64,000 nucleotides of DNA from Enhydrobacter sp. (lineage in GTDB: Bacteria; Pseudomonadota; Alphaproteobacteria; Reyranellales; Reyranellaceae). Every line of letters begins with the position of its first letter. The stretch's first letter is position 1. Below the pieces are notes generated by a model. It was not told the DNA's origin, did not search any database, and worked only from the letters and a program-made list of their open reading frames with translations. Shown here one piece after another: positions 1 through 8,287 of this stretch. Both the position numbers and the translations under genes were made by a program. The stretch covers positions 1 to 64,000 of the forward strand of contig JAHCJV010000002.1 in NCBI GenBank assembly GCA_026126105.1, given 5' to 3'.

Positions 1-46
1 GACGCATGGCAATCTCCTCGGGACACTCACAGGAGATAGTAGCCGT

Positions 47-1201
47 TCAGCCCTCTGCCGTGTCCAGCAGCACTTTCCAGTCGGTCAACTTCACACGGGG
101 GCGGCCGATCCTGGCACCGGAGGCAACCTCGGCCTTGTCGATCCGGCGCCAGCCGTCGGCGTCGACCGACAGCGGCAGCGGATCGGGGCCGCTCTTGAGA
201 TCCCGATCCTTGAGCCAGGCGATCACCTGCTGCGCCACGGCGTGGCTGTCACCGCGATTGGTCGGGATCGTGCCGGTCGGCCCCCGCTTGGCCCAACCGA
301 CGGGGAAGATGCCCTCACCCTTCGGAAGCTCCACACCCTCATAGCCGATACAAGTCAGCACCAAGTCGAACTCGCCGGGCTCAATTCGGGTGATCGGCCG
401 ATTGAAGACGAAATGAACCGTGATCGGCTTGCTGCCGGGAACGTTCTTGGAGAACCCCCGGAGGATCTCGAGGTTCTTGGCCTTGCGCAGCCGTTCCGGC
501 GTCGGATCTCCTGTCGGAGCCTCGACCGCAAGCGCCGCCGGGTCCGCCACCGCTACGGCGCGCGACAGGCGCCCCATCTCCGCCAGTTCGTTGCCGGTGA
601 AAGATGCCTGCTCGGGACCGCGCCGGCCGATGATGCAGATGTCGGTCAGCGGGGCAGCAGCGATTGCCTCTCCCGCCTCGGGCACGATGTCGCTCTTGCC
701 CATCTCCTCGGGCGACTTGGCCAGCACGCGGGCAACGTCCAGGGCGACATTGCCATTGCCGATCACGCCGACCTTCCTCACGGCCGAAAGATCCGGACCT
801 TGCCTGAAATCGGGATGACCGTTCAGCCAGGCGACGAACTTCCACGAGCCCCAGACGAACGGGAGATCCTCCCCCGGCACGCCGAGCTTACGGTCGATCA
901 CCATGCCGGTAGCGACAATCACCGCGTCGTAGCCGGCCTGCAGCTCGCCCCACGAGAGGTCGCGGCCGATTTCGACATTGCCGGCGAAGCGCACGTCCGG
1001 TTGGGTGAGCAAGCGCTCGAACTGCCGCACGACGGCTTTCGTGCCCTGATGGTCCGGAGCCACACCCGCACGTACCAGGCCGAACGGCGTCGGCAGGCGG
1101 TCGATCAGATCGATGCGCAGGTCGGGCCGGGTGCGCAGCAGGCCGTCAGCAGCGTAAAATCCCGATGGCCCCGCCCCCACGATGGCAACCCGATGGGTCA
1201 T
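47..1201 (-). CDS. Ferredoxin/adrenodoxin-NADP reductase-like flavoprotein
   Basis: FAD- and NADP-binding oxidoreductase of the adrenodoxin reductase / FprA type, which moves electrons between NADPH and a ferredoxin. The N-terminus has the FAD dinucleotide motif GAGPSG, a central GNGNVALD binds NADP, and the late GWAKRGPTGTIPTN segment is the family's conserved flavin-site block. At 384 residues it is shorter than typical FprA proteins (about 450). The start is placed at the Met (1201) just before the first beta strand; a Met six codons upstream is also possible. It is divergent from queF-queG. The family call is firm; its ferredoxin partner is not visible here. Confidence 0.85.
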   Translation of the reverse strand: MTHRVAIVGAGPSGFYAADGLLRTRPDLRIDLIDRLPTPFGLVRAGVAPDHQGTKAVVRQFERLLTQPDVRFAGNVEIGRDLSWGELQAGYDAVIVATGMVIDRKLGVPGEDLPFVWGSWKFVAWLNGHPDFRQGPDLSAVRKVGVIGNGNVALDVARVLAKSPEEMGKSDIVPEAGEAIAAAPLTDICIIGRRGPEQASFTGNELAEMGRLSRAVAVADPAALAVEAPTGDPTPERLRKAKNLEILRGFSKNVPGSKPITVHFVFNRPITRIEPGEFDLVLTCIGYEGVELPKGEGIFPVGWAKRGPTGTIPTNRGDSHAVAQQVIAWLKDRDLKSGPDPLPLSVDADGWRRIDKAEVASGARIGRPRVKLTDWKVLLDTAEG

Positions 1202-1230
1202 GGAGGCGTCGATTAGCATAGGATGGGCGC

Positions 1231-1686
1231 ATGGCTAAATACCCGAAACTCACTCAGCTCGGCCGCCCGGTCGCTCCGCCCGTTTCCCCCGAGGAGGCGG
1301 TGATCGAGTCCGTGCCGAACCCCCGGCCGCGCGACCTGTATCTCGTGCGCTTCGCCGCGCCGGAATTCACAAGCCTGTGCGCCGTGACCAGCCAGCCCGA
1401 CTTCGCCCATCTGGTGATCGATTACGCGCCGCGCGCCAAGCTGGTCGAGAGCAAGTCGCTGAAGCTCTTCCTCGGCAGTTTCCGCAACCATTGCGCCTTC
1501 CACGAGGAATGCACGCTGATGATCGGGCAGCGGCTGGCCAAGGAGATCGCGCCCCGCTGGCTGCGCATCGGCGGCTACTGGTATCCGCGCGGTGGCATGC
1601 CGATCGACGTGTTCTGGCAGACCGGCGTGCCGCCCAAGGGATTGTGGCTGCCCGACCAGGGCGTGCCCCCGTATCGCGGCCGCTAA
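1231..1686 (+). CDS. queF: NADPH-dependent 7-cyano-7-deazaguanine reductase QueF
   Basis: Reduces the nitrile preQ0 to the amine preQ1 in queuosine tRNA-modification synthesis. It is the short, unimodular QueF form (151 residues). The catalytic Cys is C50 in [13 protein letters not shown], with the partner Asp at D57, the seven-residue spacing usual for QueF. The QueF signature ESKSLKLF follows at about residues 74-81. Its TAA stop shares one base with the ATG of queG (TAATG), so the two genes are almost certainly co-transcribed and translationally coupled. Confidence 0.95.
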   Translation: MAKYPKLTQLGRPVAPPVSPEEAVIESVPNPRPRDLYLVRFAAPEFTSLCAVTSQPDFAHLVIDYAPRAKLVESKSLKLFLGSFRNHCAFHEECTLMIGQRLAKEIAPRWLRIGGYWYPRGGMPIDVFWQTGVPPKGLWLPDQGVPPYRGR

Positions 1687-2786
1687 TGGCCCGCACGCCG
1701 CCCGCACCAAAGCGGCCGCCCCGCCGCGCCTCGCCGGCGGAGCTGCGCGATGCCATCCGTGACGAAGCTTTGCGGCTGGGTTTCGACGCGGTCGGGTTCG
1801 CTCCCGCTTCGCCCGCGCCCGAGGCGCGGCGCGAGCGGCTGGAGCAGCTGTCGGCCTTCGTCGGGCGGGGTTTTCACGGCGACATGGGCTGGCTCGGTCA
1901 GCGCACCGCCGAGCGTGTCGATCCGACGACCTTGTGGCCCGATGCCCGGACCGTCGTCTCGCTCGCGCTGAACTACGGGCCACGGAGCGATCCGCGTGCC
2001 GTGCTCGAGCAGTCCGAGCGCGGCTCGATCTCGGTCTATGCCCAGGGGCGCGACTACCATGAGGTAATGAGGAGCAGGCTCAAGGCCCTCGGCCGCTTCA
2101 TCTGGGACGACTATCGGCACAGCATCAAGGTGTTCGTCGATACCGCCCCTGTGATGGAGAAGCCTGCGGCCCAGATGGCCGGCCAGGGCTGGCAGGGCAA
2201 GCACACGAATCTGGTATCGCGGACGTTCGGCTCGTGGCTGTTCTTGGGGGAGTTGCTGCTTTCTGTCGAGCTGCCTTTCGATGCCCCGGAGACCGACCAT
2301 TGCGGCCGCTGCCAGGCATGCCTCGATGCCTGCCCCACGAACGCTTTTCCCGCACCGCGACAGCTCGATGCCAGGCGCTGTATATCCTACCTCACCATCG
2401 AGCACGAGGGACCGGTCGATGCGGAGCTCCGGCCCCTGCTCGGCAACCGCATCTATGGCTGTGACGACTGTCTCGCCGCCTGCCCGTGGAACAAGTTCGC
2501 TCAGGAGTCACGCGAAGCGGCCTTCGCGCCGCGCGGCGCGCTCACCGCGCCCTTGCTGGCCGAGCTCGCGACGCTCGATGATGCGGCCTTTCGCCAGCGC
2601 TTCGCCGGTACCGCCATCAAGCGCATCGGCCGCGACCGGTTCATCCGCAATGTCGCCTATGCGCTGGGCAACAGCAGGAGCCCCGCGACAGCCTTGCCGG
2701 CCCTTGCCCCTTTGCTGACCGACGCTTCTGCCCTGGTACGCGACGCGGCAAGCTGGGCGCATGCACACCTGACGAGATCTGCTTGA
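1686..2786 (+). CDS. queG: Epoxyqueuosine reductase QueG
   Basis: Iron-sulfur, cobalamin-dependent enzyme that reduces epoxyqueuosine to queuosine in tRNA, the last step of the pathway. The two 4Fe-4S binding blocks are CGRCQACLDACP and, after the break usual for this family, CDDCLAACPWNKF. The C-terminus (FRQRFAGTAIKRIGRDRFIRN, then a HEAT-like helical tail) also matches QueG. Length is 366 residues. The ATG overlaps the queF stop by one base. The enzyme needs a low-potential electron donor, and the divergent ferredoxin reductase-like gene next door is a candidate for part of that chain (inference). Confidence 0.95.
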   Translation: MARTPPAPKRPPRRASPAELRDAIRDEALRLGFDAVGFAPASPAPEARRERLEQLSAFVGRGFHGDMGWLGQRTAERVDPTTLWPDARTVVSLALNYGPRSDPRAVLEQSERGSISVYAQGRDYHEVMRSRLKALGRFIWDDYRHSIKVFVDTAPVMEKPAAQMAGQGWQGKHTNLVSRTFGSWLFLGELLLSVELPFDAPETDHCGRCQACLDACPTNAFPAPRQLDARRCISYLTIEHEGPVDAELRPLLGNRIYGCDDCLAACPWNKFAQESREAAFAPRGALTAPLLAELATLDDAAFRQRFAGTAIKRIGRDRFIRNVAYALGNSRSPATALPALAPLLTDASALVRDAASWAHAHLTRSA

Positions 2787-2801
2787 TCCTTCAATGCAGG
2801 A

Positions 2802-3025
2802 TCAGGCGTCGCGCAGATCGAGCCTTTGCTCTATCCGATCGAGCCCGTTCTCGAGCCTGTCGATCCGACCGATTGCGCGGCGAAGTCTCCGTGCAGATGA
2901 GCGACAGAAACTTCCACGGACGAGAGTCGCTGCTTTACCTCGCGCATATCATCCAGCAAGCGGTCGACTTTTCCGTCGAGCCTGCGGAGATAGCGCACGA
3001 TCAAGTTGTCAGGTTCGTCTGCCAC
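2802..3025 (-). pseudogene. Short coiled-coil protein gene, frameshifted near the 3' end
   Basis: The open frame runs 64 residues from ATG at 3025 to a stop at 2831 and begins MADEPDNLIVRYLRRLDGKVD. Heptad-like spacing predicts a coiled coil. It resembles a family of short hypothetical proteins common in Rhizobiales and relatives (recalled, not searched). The last 13 residues (SVGSTGSRTGSIG) do not fit. Reading on in the neighbouring frame gives GRIDRLENGLDRIEQRLD, which continues the coiled coil to a TGA at 2802. The break can be explained by loss of one G (C on the plus strand) around 2866-2871. It could be a real mutation or an assembly error. Function unknown. Confidence 0.6.
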
Positions 3026-3079
3026 GACCGCCTAGGTAATTGTCCCAACGGGCAAGGTCAATGATCCCTGCCGGATCGT

Positions 3080-3538
3080 TCAGCGCCGCTTGCGAAAGAA
3101 AGTGCGCAGAAGCTCTCCCGCTTCCCTCTCGCCGATGCCGGGATAGACCTCCGGGCGATGATGGCATGTCGGCTGGCTGAAGATGCGCGGACCATGCTCG
3201 ATGCCGCCGCCCTTCGGATCCGAAGCGCCGTAGTAGACGCGACGGAGGCGCGCGAAGGAAATCGCCTGGGCGCACATCGGGCAGGGCTCAAGCGTCACGT
3301 GGATATCGCAGCCCACCAGTCGCGAGGTCCCGAGCCGTGATGCGGCGGCGCGGATCGCCAGCATCTCGGCATGCGCCGTCGGATCGTGATCGGCTTCCGT
3401 GCGGTTGCCTGCTTCGGTCAGCACCGCGCCGTCAGGGCCGACGATCACCGCGCCGATCGGCACCTCACCCCGCTCTGCGGCTAGACGCGCTTGTCGAAGC
3501 GCGCGATCCATTGGAGAGAGCCTTGTCGGGACGGTCAT
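3080..3538 (-). CDS. tadA: tRNA-specific adenosine deaminase TadA
   Basis: Zinc deaminase that converts the wobble adenosine of tRNA-Arg(ACG) to inosine. Visible are the CDA-family zinc motifs: HAE (H56, E58) with the catalytic glutamate, and PCPMC (C86, C89). The length of 152 residues is normal. The chosen start is ATG at 3538; a second Met at residue 10 (MDRALRQARLA) is a plausible alternative because no strong ribosome site precedes either. The gene is divergent from the acyl-CoA dehydrogenase pair with a 54-base gap. Confidence 0.92.
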   Translation of the reverse strand: MTVPTRLSPMDRALRQARLAAERGEVPIGAVIVGPDGAVLTEAGNRTEADHDPTAHAEMLAIRAAASRLGTSRLVGCDIHVTLEPCPMCAQAISFARLRRVYYGASDPKGGGIEHGPRIFSQPTCHHRPEVYPGIGEREAGELLRTFFRKRR

Positions 3539-3592
3539 TCCGAGGAAAATAGCCGCAAACCGGTTAGCCTCAAACGAGGTGGGAGGAGAGTC

Positions 3593-4723
3593 ATGCGTTT
3601 CAGCTTCTCGGAGGAGCAGGAGGAATTCCGCGCGACCGTGCGGCGCGCTCTGGAGGCGCGCTCGCCGACGAAGGAGGTGCGCCGGCTGATGGCGACCGAC
3701 GCCGGATTTGAGCGGGAGGGCTGGCAGAAACTCAATCAGGAGCTCGGCCTCACCGCCCTCCACATTCCCGAGGCCTATGGCGGCGGCGGCTTCGGCTATT
3801 CCGAGCTGGGCATCGTGCTGGAAGAGATGGGCCGCGGCTTGCTCTGTGCGCCATACTTTTCGACCGCGGCGCTCGCGACCACGGCGATTCTCAATGCCGG
3901 CACCGAAGAACAGAAGAAGGCGCTGCTGCCCGGCCTTGCCGAGGGATCGGTAACCGCGACCCTCGCCTTTGCCGAGGAAGGCGGCAGCAGCGATCCGGCG
4001 AGCATCGAGCTGGCGGCCTCGCCCTCGGGGGCGACCTGGCGGCTGGATGGCACCAAGAGCTTCGTGCTCGACGGCCACACTGCCGATCTCGTGGTCGTGG
4101 TGGCGCGCCGGCCGGGCTCGCACGGTGAAGACGGACTCTCCCTCTTCACGGTCGACGGAAACGCCTCCGGCCTCGTGCGGCGGAAGCTCAAGACGATGGA
4201 CGAGACGCGCAAGCTCGCGCACCTCACCTTCAAGTCCGTCGAGGCACGGCTGCTGGGCTCGGAGGGTGCGGGGGCCGCAGCCTTTGCCAAAACCATGCAG
4301 CAGGCGCTGATCTGCCTCGCCAACGAAATGGTGGGAAGCGCCGAGCGGCTGCGCGAGGACGCGCTCGAATATGTCAAGATGCGCATGCAGTTCGGCCGCT
4401 CGATCGCCTCCTTCCAGACGACGAAGAACAAGGCGGCCGACATGCTGGTCGATGTTGAGCTGGCAAAATCGGCTGCCTACTATGCTGCTGCCGCGCTCGA
4501 CGAAGGCGACGAGGACATCGCCGCCCTCGCCTCATTGGCCAAGGCGTCCGCTGCGGAGGCCTGCGTGCAGACCGCTGTCCATGCGGTTCAGATGCACGGC
4601 GGCATCGGCTTCACCTGGGACAACGACACTCACCTCTGGTTCAAGCGCGCGAAGTCGAGCGAGATCCTGTTCGGCGATGCCAACGAGCATCGCGAGAAGA
4701 TGATGCAGGCCTGGAAGATCTGA
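3593..4723 (+). CDS. Acyl-CoA dehydrogenase, small-subunit type
   Basis: FAD-dependent acyl-CoA dehydrogenase fold, 376 residues, starting MRFSFSEEQEEFRATV. The start is supported by GGGAGGAG at 3581-3588. The C-terminal helix block MHGGIGFTWDNDTHLWFKR is typical of the shorter member of two-gene acyl-CoA dehydrogenases, such as PimD or the FadE28-like subunits. The usual YEGT catalytic-glutamate motif is not present. Twenty-one bases later a longer dehydrogenase starts, so the pair probably forms a heteromeric enzyme. The substrate (dicarboxylic, branched or ring-derived acyl-CoA) cannot be told from sequence alone. Confidence 0.85.
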   Translation: MRFSFSEEQEEFRATVRRALEARSPTKEVRRLMATDAGFEREGWQKLNQELGLTALHIPEAYGGGGFGYSELGIVLEEMGRGLLCAPYFSTAALATTAILNAGTEEQKKALLPGLAEGSVTATLAFAEEGGSSDPASIELAASPSGATWRLDGTKSFVLDGHTADLVVVVARRPGSHGEDGLSLFTVDGNASGLVRRKLKTMDETRKLAHLTFKSVEARLLGSEGAGAAAFAKTMQQALICLANEMVGSAERLREDALEYVKMRMQFGRSIASFQTTKNKAADMLVDVELAKSAAYYAAAALDEGDEDIAALASLAKASAAEACVQTAVHAVQMHGGIGFTWDNDTHLWFKRAKSSEILFGDANEHREKMMQAWKI

Positions 4724-4744
4724 AGGCGCAGCGAGGACATGACA

Positions 4745-6013
4745 ATGAGCACCACCGAACCCACCGAAGAGAGTGTCCGTGCCGAGGTCAGCGCCTGGCT
4801 GAAGGCCCACTGGAACCCCGACTACGGCCTCGTGGAATGGCGCGAGAAGCTGTGCGAATCGGGTTGGGGCGCGCCGCATTGGCCCAAGGAATGGTACGGC
4901 CGCGACCTGCCGGTGAAGTTCAACGCCATCGTCGACGAGGAGTTCGCCAAGGTTGGCGCGGTCGGCGTTGCCAAGGCCGGTATCCGCACGCTCGCCGCAG
5001 CGACGATCCTGGCGCACGGCACGGATCTCCATAAGCAGAAGTTCCTCAAGCGTATTCTCACCGGCGAGGATACCTGGTGCCAGCTGTTCAGCGAGCCGGG
5101 CAGCGGCTCTGACATGGCGGGCGCTGTCACGCGCGCCGACAAGCGGGGCAACAAGTGGGTGATCAACGGCCAGAAGGTCTGGACCACCTCGGCACACAAG
5201 GCGCATTGGGGCCTGCTGCTCGCGCGCGCGAACTGGGACGTCGCCAAGCACAAGGGGCTGGCCTACTTCGTGCTCGACATGAAGCAGCCCGGCGTGCAGG
5301 TCCATCCGCTGAAGCAGATGAACGGCCACGCGTCGTTCAACCAGGTATTCTTCACCGACGCCGAGGTCGAGCCGGAGATGATGATCTGCGACGTGGGCGA
5401 TGGCTGGACGGTGGCGACCACGACGCTGATGCACGAGCGGCGCGGCGCGGACGGCCTGCGCAGCTGGGCGACACCCTCCGACGCAAAGGGCCGCATCTAC
5501 GACGAGGAGCGGGCCGAGATCGCGACGGTGATGGAGCCCTACAAGTGGTATCCGCAGCGCGCCGGACGCGTCGACCTGGTGATGCAGCGCGCGAAGGAGA
5601 CAGGCAAGATCAACGACCCGGTGATCCGCCAGGAGATCGCCAAGCTCCTGATCATGTCGAAGTCGGCCGAATGGACGGCGCGCCGCGCCCGTGCCGCCCA
5701 GAACCAGGGCAAGCCGCAGGGCCCCGAAGGGTCGCTCGGCAAGCTGGTCGCCAGCCACGTGGCGCGCCAGGCCGCCCGGGTGCACACTTACATCACGGGC
5801 GCCGACGCGCTGCTGAGCGGCGAGGACAGCCCGATGAACGGCGTCATCGCCGAGATCCTGGTCTCGGTCCCGGCCTCCTCGATCGCCGGCGGCACCGACG
5901 AGATCCAGCGCAACATCATATCCGAACGCGTCCTCAAGATGCCGCGCGAGACCAGCGTCGACACCAACAAGCCCTTCAAGGACGTGCCGAGGAATATCGT
6001 GTCTTCGTCGTAG
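4745..6013 (+). CDS. Acyl-CoA dehydrogenase, large-subunit type
   Basis: Second acyl-CoA dehydrogenase of the pair, 422 residues. The FAD/substrate signature LFSEPGSGSDMAG is clear, and near the C-terminus SIAGGTDEIQRNIISERVL is the second family signature. In it the position before Gly-Thr is Gly, not the catalytic Glu of short-chain enzymes. ATG 4745 is preferred over ATG 4739 because GAGGA at 4733-4737 is seven bases upstream of the former and only one base from the latter. It most likely works with the preceding gene in an alpha2beta2 complex (family knowledge plus context). Confidence 0.88.
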   Translation: MSTTEPTEESVRAEVSAWLKAHWNPDYGLVEWREKLCESGWGAPHWPKEWYGRDLPVKFNAIVDEEFAKVGAVGVAKAGIRTLAAATILAHGTDLHKQKFLKRILTGEDTWCQLFSEPGSGSDMAGAVTRADKRGNKWVINGQKVWTTSAHKAHWGLLLARANWDVAKHKGLAYFVLDMKQPGVQVHPLKQMNGHASFNQVFFTDAEVEPEMMICDVGDGWTVATTTLMHERRGADGLRSWATPSDAKGRIYDEERAEIATVMEPYKWYPQRAGRVDLVMQRAKETGKINDPVIRQEIAKLLIMSKSAEWTARRARAAQNQGKPQGPEGSLGKLVASHVARQAARVHTYITGADALLSGEDSPMNGVIAEILVSVPASSIAGGTDEIQRNIISERVLKMPRETSVDTNKPFKDVPRNIVSSS

Positions 6014-6064
6014 GGCAACGACACTCAAGGACCTGCCGCCCAAAGTGCTCATCGCGCGCATTCC

Positions 6065-6154
6065 GTCATCCTGAGCGCAGCGAAGGATCTAGCGCCAATC
6101 CCAAAGGCGCTCTCTGGGGCAATCGTGAGGTCCTTCGCTTCGCTCAGGACGACA
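6065..6154. repeat. Dispersed palindromic intergenic repeat, copy 1
   Basis: An inverted repeat with arms at 6065-6090 (GTCATCCTGAGCGCAGCGAA, continuing GGATCT) and about 6128-6154 (AGGTCCTTCGCTTCGCTCAG, continuing GACGA). The central part starts GCGCCAATC. It lies between the acyl-CoA dehydrogenase stop and the puuD-like gene. Two related elements of almost the same size occur at 22.78 and 26.01 kb. It may form a stem-loop in RNA and act as a transcript-end element. The family name is not known to me. Confidence 0.75.
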
Positions 6155-6219
6155 GCACGAAGGATTCGAAGCCGGTCCCCCTCTTCGCTTCGCTCGCAGC
6201 GGCATGATATCCTTGCCGC

Positions 6220-6933
6220 ATGCCTCGTCCCCTGATCGGAGTCACGCTGGATGCTGAGAAGCCCGGCGGTTACTCGAAGTTTCCCTGGTATGCGCTGCGC
6301 CAGAACTATCTCGACGCGATCGACGCGGCGGGTGGGCTGGCGGTGGCTTTGCCGCACGAGCCCGACCGCGTCGCCGACTATCTCGAGCGGATCGATGCGC
6401 TGGTGGTCACCGGCGGTGCGTTCGACGTCGACCCGTCCTACTACGGCGGCGGAGCCAAGCACGCAACGGTGGTCACCAAGGACCGCCGCACCGCCTTCGA
6501 GTTCGACGTCACCAAAGGCGCTCTCGCTCAGAACAAGCCGGTGCTCGGCATCTGCGGCGGCCAGCAGCTGCTGCATGTCGTGCTGGGCGGCAAGCTGATC
6601 CAGCACATCCCCGACTCGGTAGCCGATGCGCTCGCGCACGAGCAGCCCAACCCGCGCGACGAGCCCGGCCACACGGTGAAGGTCTCACCGGGGACCCTGC
6701 TGCACCGGATCGTGGGCACCGAGGAGCTGTCCGTGAACAGCGCACACCACCAGGCGGCGGCGGACGCGCCCGAGGGCATCGTGATCAACGCGCTCGCCTC
6801 CGACGGCGTGATCGAGGGCATCGAGGCACCGCAATACCGCTTCTGCATCGGCGTGCAATGGCATCCCGAATTCCACATTTCGGAGGGCGACGCGAAGATC
6901 TTCCGCGCCTTCCTCGACGCCGCAAGCCCGTGA
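6220..6933 (+). CDS. Gamma-glutamyl-gamma-aminobutyrate hydrolase family protein (class I glutamine amidotransferase fold, C26)
   Basis: Class I amidotransferase-fold hydrolase related to PuuD, 237 residues. The nucleophile is C112 in LGICGGQQLLHV, and the His/Glu pair lies in GVQWHPEF near the C-terminus. PuuD relatives cleave gamma-glutamyl-GABA in putrescine breakdown, but related proteins act on other gamma-glutamyl compounds, so the substrate is open. It heads a four-gene run in which each stop overlaps the next start by four bases (GTGA or ATGA), pointing to one operon with rRNA-modification genes. That pairing is not an obvious metabolic match. Confidence 0.85.
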   Translation: MPRPLIGVTLDAEKPGGYSKFPWYALRQNYLDAIDAAGGLAVALPHEPDRVADYLERIDALVVTGGAFDVDPSYYGGGAKHATVVTKDRRTAFEFDVTKGALAQNKPVLGICGGQQLLHVVLGGKLIQHIPDSVADALAHEQPNPRDEPGHTVKVSPGTLLHRIVGTEELSVNSAHHQAAADAPEGIVINALASDGVIEGIEAPQYRFCIGVQWHPEFHISEGDAKIFRAFLDAASP

Positions 6934-7721
6934 GCGAGCCCGAACGCATCGCCAAGCGCTTGGCGCGCGCCGGACTCTGCTCGCGCCGCGACGCCGAGCG
7001 CTGGATCGCCGACGGCCGGGTCAAGGTCGATGACGCCGTGCTCACGACCCCCGCCTTCGTCGTCACCGACGCCAGCAGGATCGAGGTCGACGGCAAGCCG
7101 TTGCCGCAGGCCGACCGGGCGCGGCTGTGGCGCTATCACAAGCCCCCGGAGGAGATGGTGACGGCGCGCGACCCGCAGGGCCGGCGCACCATCTTCGACT
7201 CGCTGCCCAAGGGCATGCCGCGCGTGGTCACGGTCGGCCGGCTCGATTACTTTTCCGAGGGCCTGCTGCTGCTCACCAACGATGGCGGCCTCGCGCGCAA
7301 GCTGGAGCTGCCGGCGAACGGCTGGACGCGGCGCTATCGCGCCCGGGTGCACGGCACGGTGGACGTGGCGAAGCTGGCGGCCCTGGCGAACGGCATCACG
7401 ATCGAGGGCGTTCATTACGGCGCGATCCAGGCGAGCCTCGACCGCCAGCAACGATCCAACGCCTGGCTCGACATCGCGCTGACCGAGGGCAAGAACCGCG
7501 AGGTGCGCAAGGTGCTGGCTCATCTCGACCTGCCGGTGATGCGCCTGATCCGAGTCGCCTTCGGCCCGATCCACCTGGGCGAACTGCAGCCCGGCATGGT
7601 CGACGAGGTGCCGACTCAAGCCATGGAAACCCTGCTCGGCCTGCCGCGCGCACCACGCAAGGCGGGCTGGGCCAAGCCCAAGCCGCGCCCCGCCCAGCAC
7701 AAGCGGCGAACGCGCGGATGA
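6930..7721 (+). CDS. rRNA pseudouridine synthase, RsuA/RluB family
   Basis: 263 residues from a GTG start at 6930 that overlaps the preceding stop (GTGA). An N-terminal S4 RNA-binding domain (residues about 4-60, IAKRLARAGLCSRRDAERWI) precedes the RsuA-type catalytic domain, with the catalytic aspartate in GRLDYFSEGLLLLTNDG. The best guess is the RluB branch, modifying 23S rRNA near U2605, but RsuA and RluE-type relatives share these motifs. A basic proline-rich tail (KPKPRPAQHKRRTRG) ends the protein. It is translationally coupled to rsmD downstream by ATGA. Confidence 0.88.
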   Translation: MSEPERIAKRLARAGLCSRRDAERWIADGRVKVDDAVLTTPAFVVTDASRIEVDGKPLPQADRARLWRYHKPPEEMVTARDPQGRRTIFDSLPKGMPRVVTVGRLDYFSEGLLLLTNDGGLARKLELPANGWTRRYRARVHGTVDVAKLAALANGITIEGVHYGAIQASLDRQQRSNAWLDIALTEGKNREVRKVLAHLDLPVMRLIRVAFGPIHLGELQPGMVDEVPTQAMETLLGLPRAPRKAGWAKPKPRPAQHKRRTRG

Positions 7722-8287
7722 TCAAGGTCGTGGGCGGCCGGCATCGCGGCCGGTCGATCGCCACGCCCGCGGGCGACACGACGCGGCCGACCTCGAGCCG
7801 CGCCCGCGAATCGCTGTTCAACATCCTGACGCATGCCAGCTGGCGCGACGACGGCACCTCGCCGCTGATCTATGCGCGCGTGCTCGACGCCTTCGCCGGA
7901 TCGGGCGCGCTCGGCATCGAGGCGCTGTCTCGCGGAGCCGCGCACGCCACCTTCCTCGATAGCGACGCGACGGCGATCAAGCTGATCGGTGACAACCTGC
8001 GCAAGCTCGGCGAGACGGGCAACGCCAAGGTGATCCGCGCCGACGCTACGCGCCCCCCGTCGTCGCTCGAGGGCTGCGATCTCGCCTTCCTCGATCCACC
8101 CTATCGCTCCGGCAAGGCCGCGCCCACGCTGGCGGCGCTCGTCGAAGCAGGCTGGCTGAAGCCCGGTGCGATCGCGACGGTCGAGCTCGCCAACACCGAA
8201 GACATGCTGCCGCCCTCCGGTTTCATCCCGATCGACGAACGTCGCTATGGGTTGGCCAAGATCGTGATCCTGCGCCGTACGCCATGA
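7718..8287 (+). CDS. rsmD: 16S rRNA (guanine966-N2)-methyltransferase RsmD
   Basis: S-adenosylmethionine-dependent methyltransferase of 189 residues that modifies G966 of 16S rRNA in the 30S subunit. It starts with the typical MIKVVGGRHRGRSI, contains the SAM-binding DAFAGSGALGIEALSRGA and the N6/N2-methylase catalytic motif DPPY (FLDPPYRSGK). ATG at 7718 overlaps the stop of the pseudouridine synthase, and its own stop overlaps the next gene by four bases. Confidence 0.92.
   Translation: MIKVVGGRHRGRSIATPAGDTTRPTSSRARESLFNILTHASWRDDGTSPLIYARVLDAFAGSGALGIEALSRGAAHATFLDSDATAIKLIGDNLRKLGETGNAKVIRADATRPPSSLEGCDLAFLDPPYRSGKAAPTLAALVEAGWLKPGAIATVELANTEDMLPPSGFIPIDERRYGLAKIVILRRTP

Noticed and set aside
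4532-6061. Long minus-strand open frame opposite the acyl-CoA dehydrogenase pair
   Set aside because: It is antisense to two clear acyl-CoA dehydrogenases, has no recognisable domain, and its composition reflects high GC at third positions.
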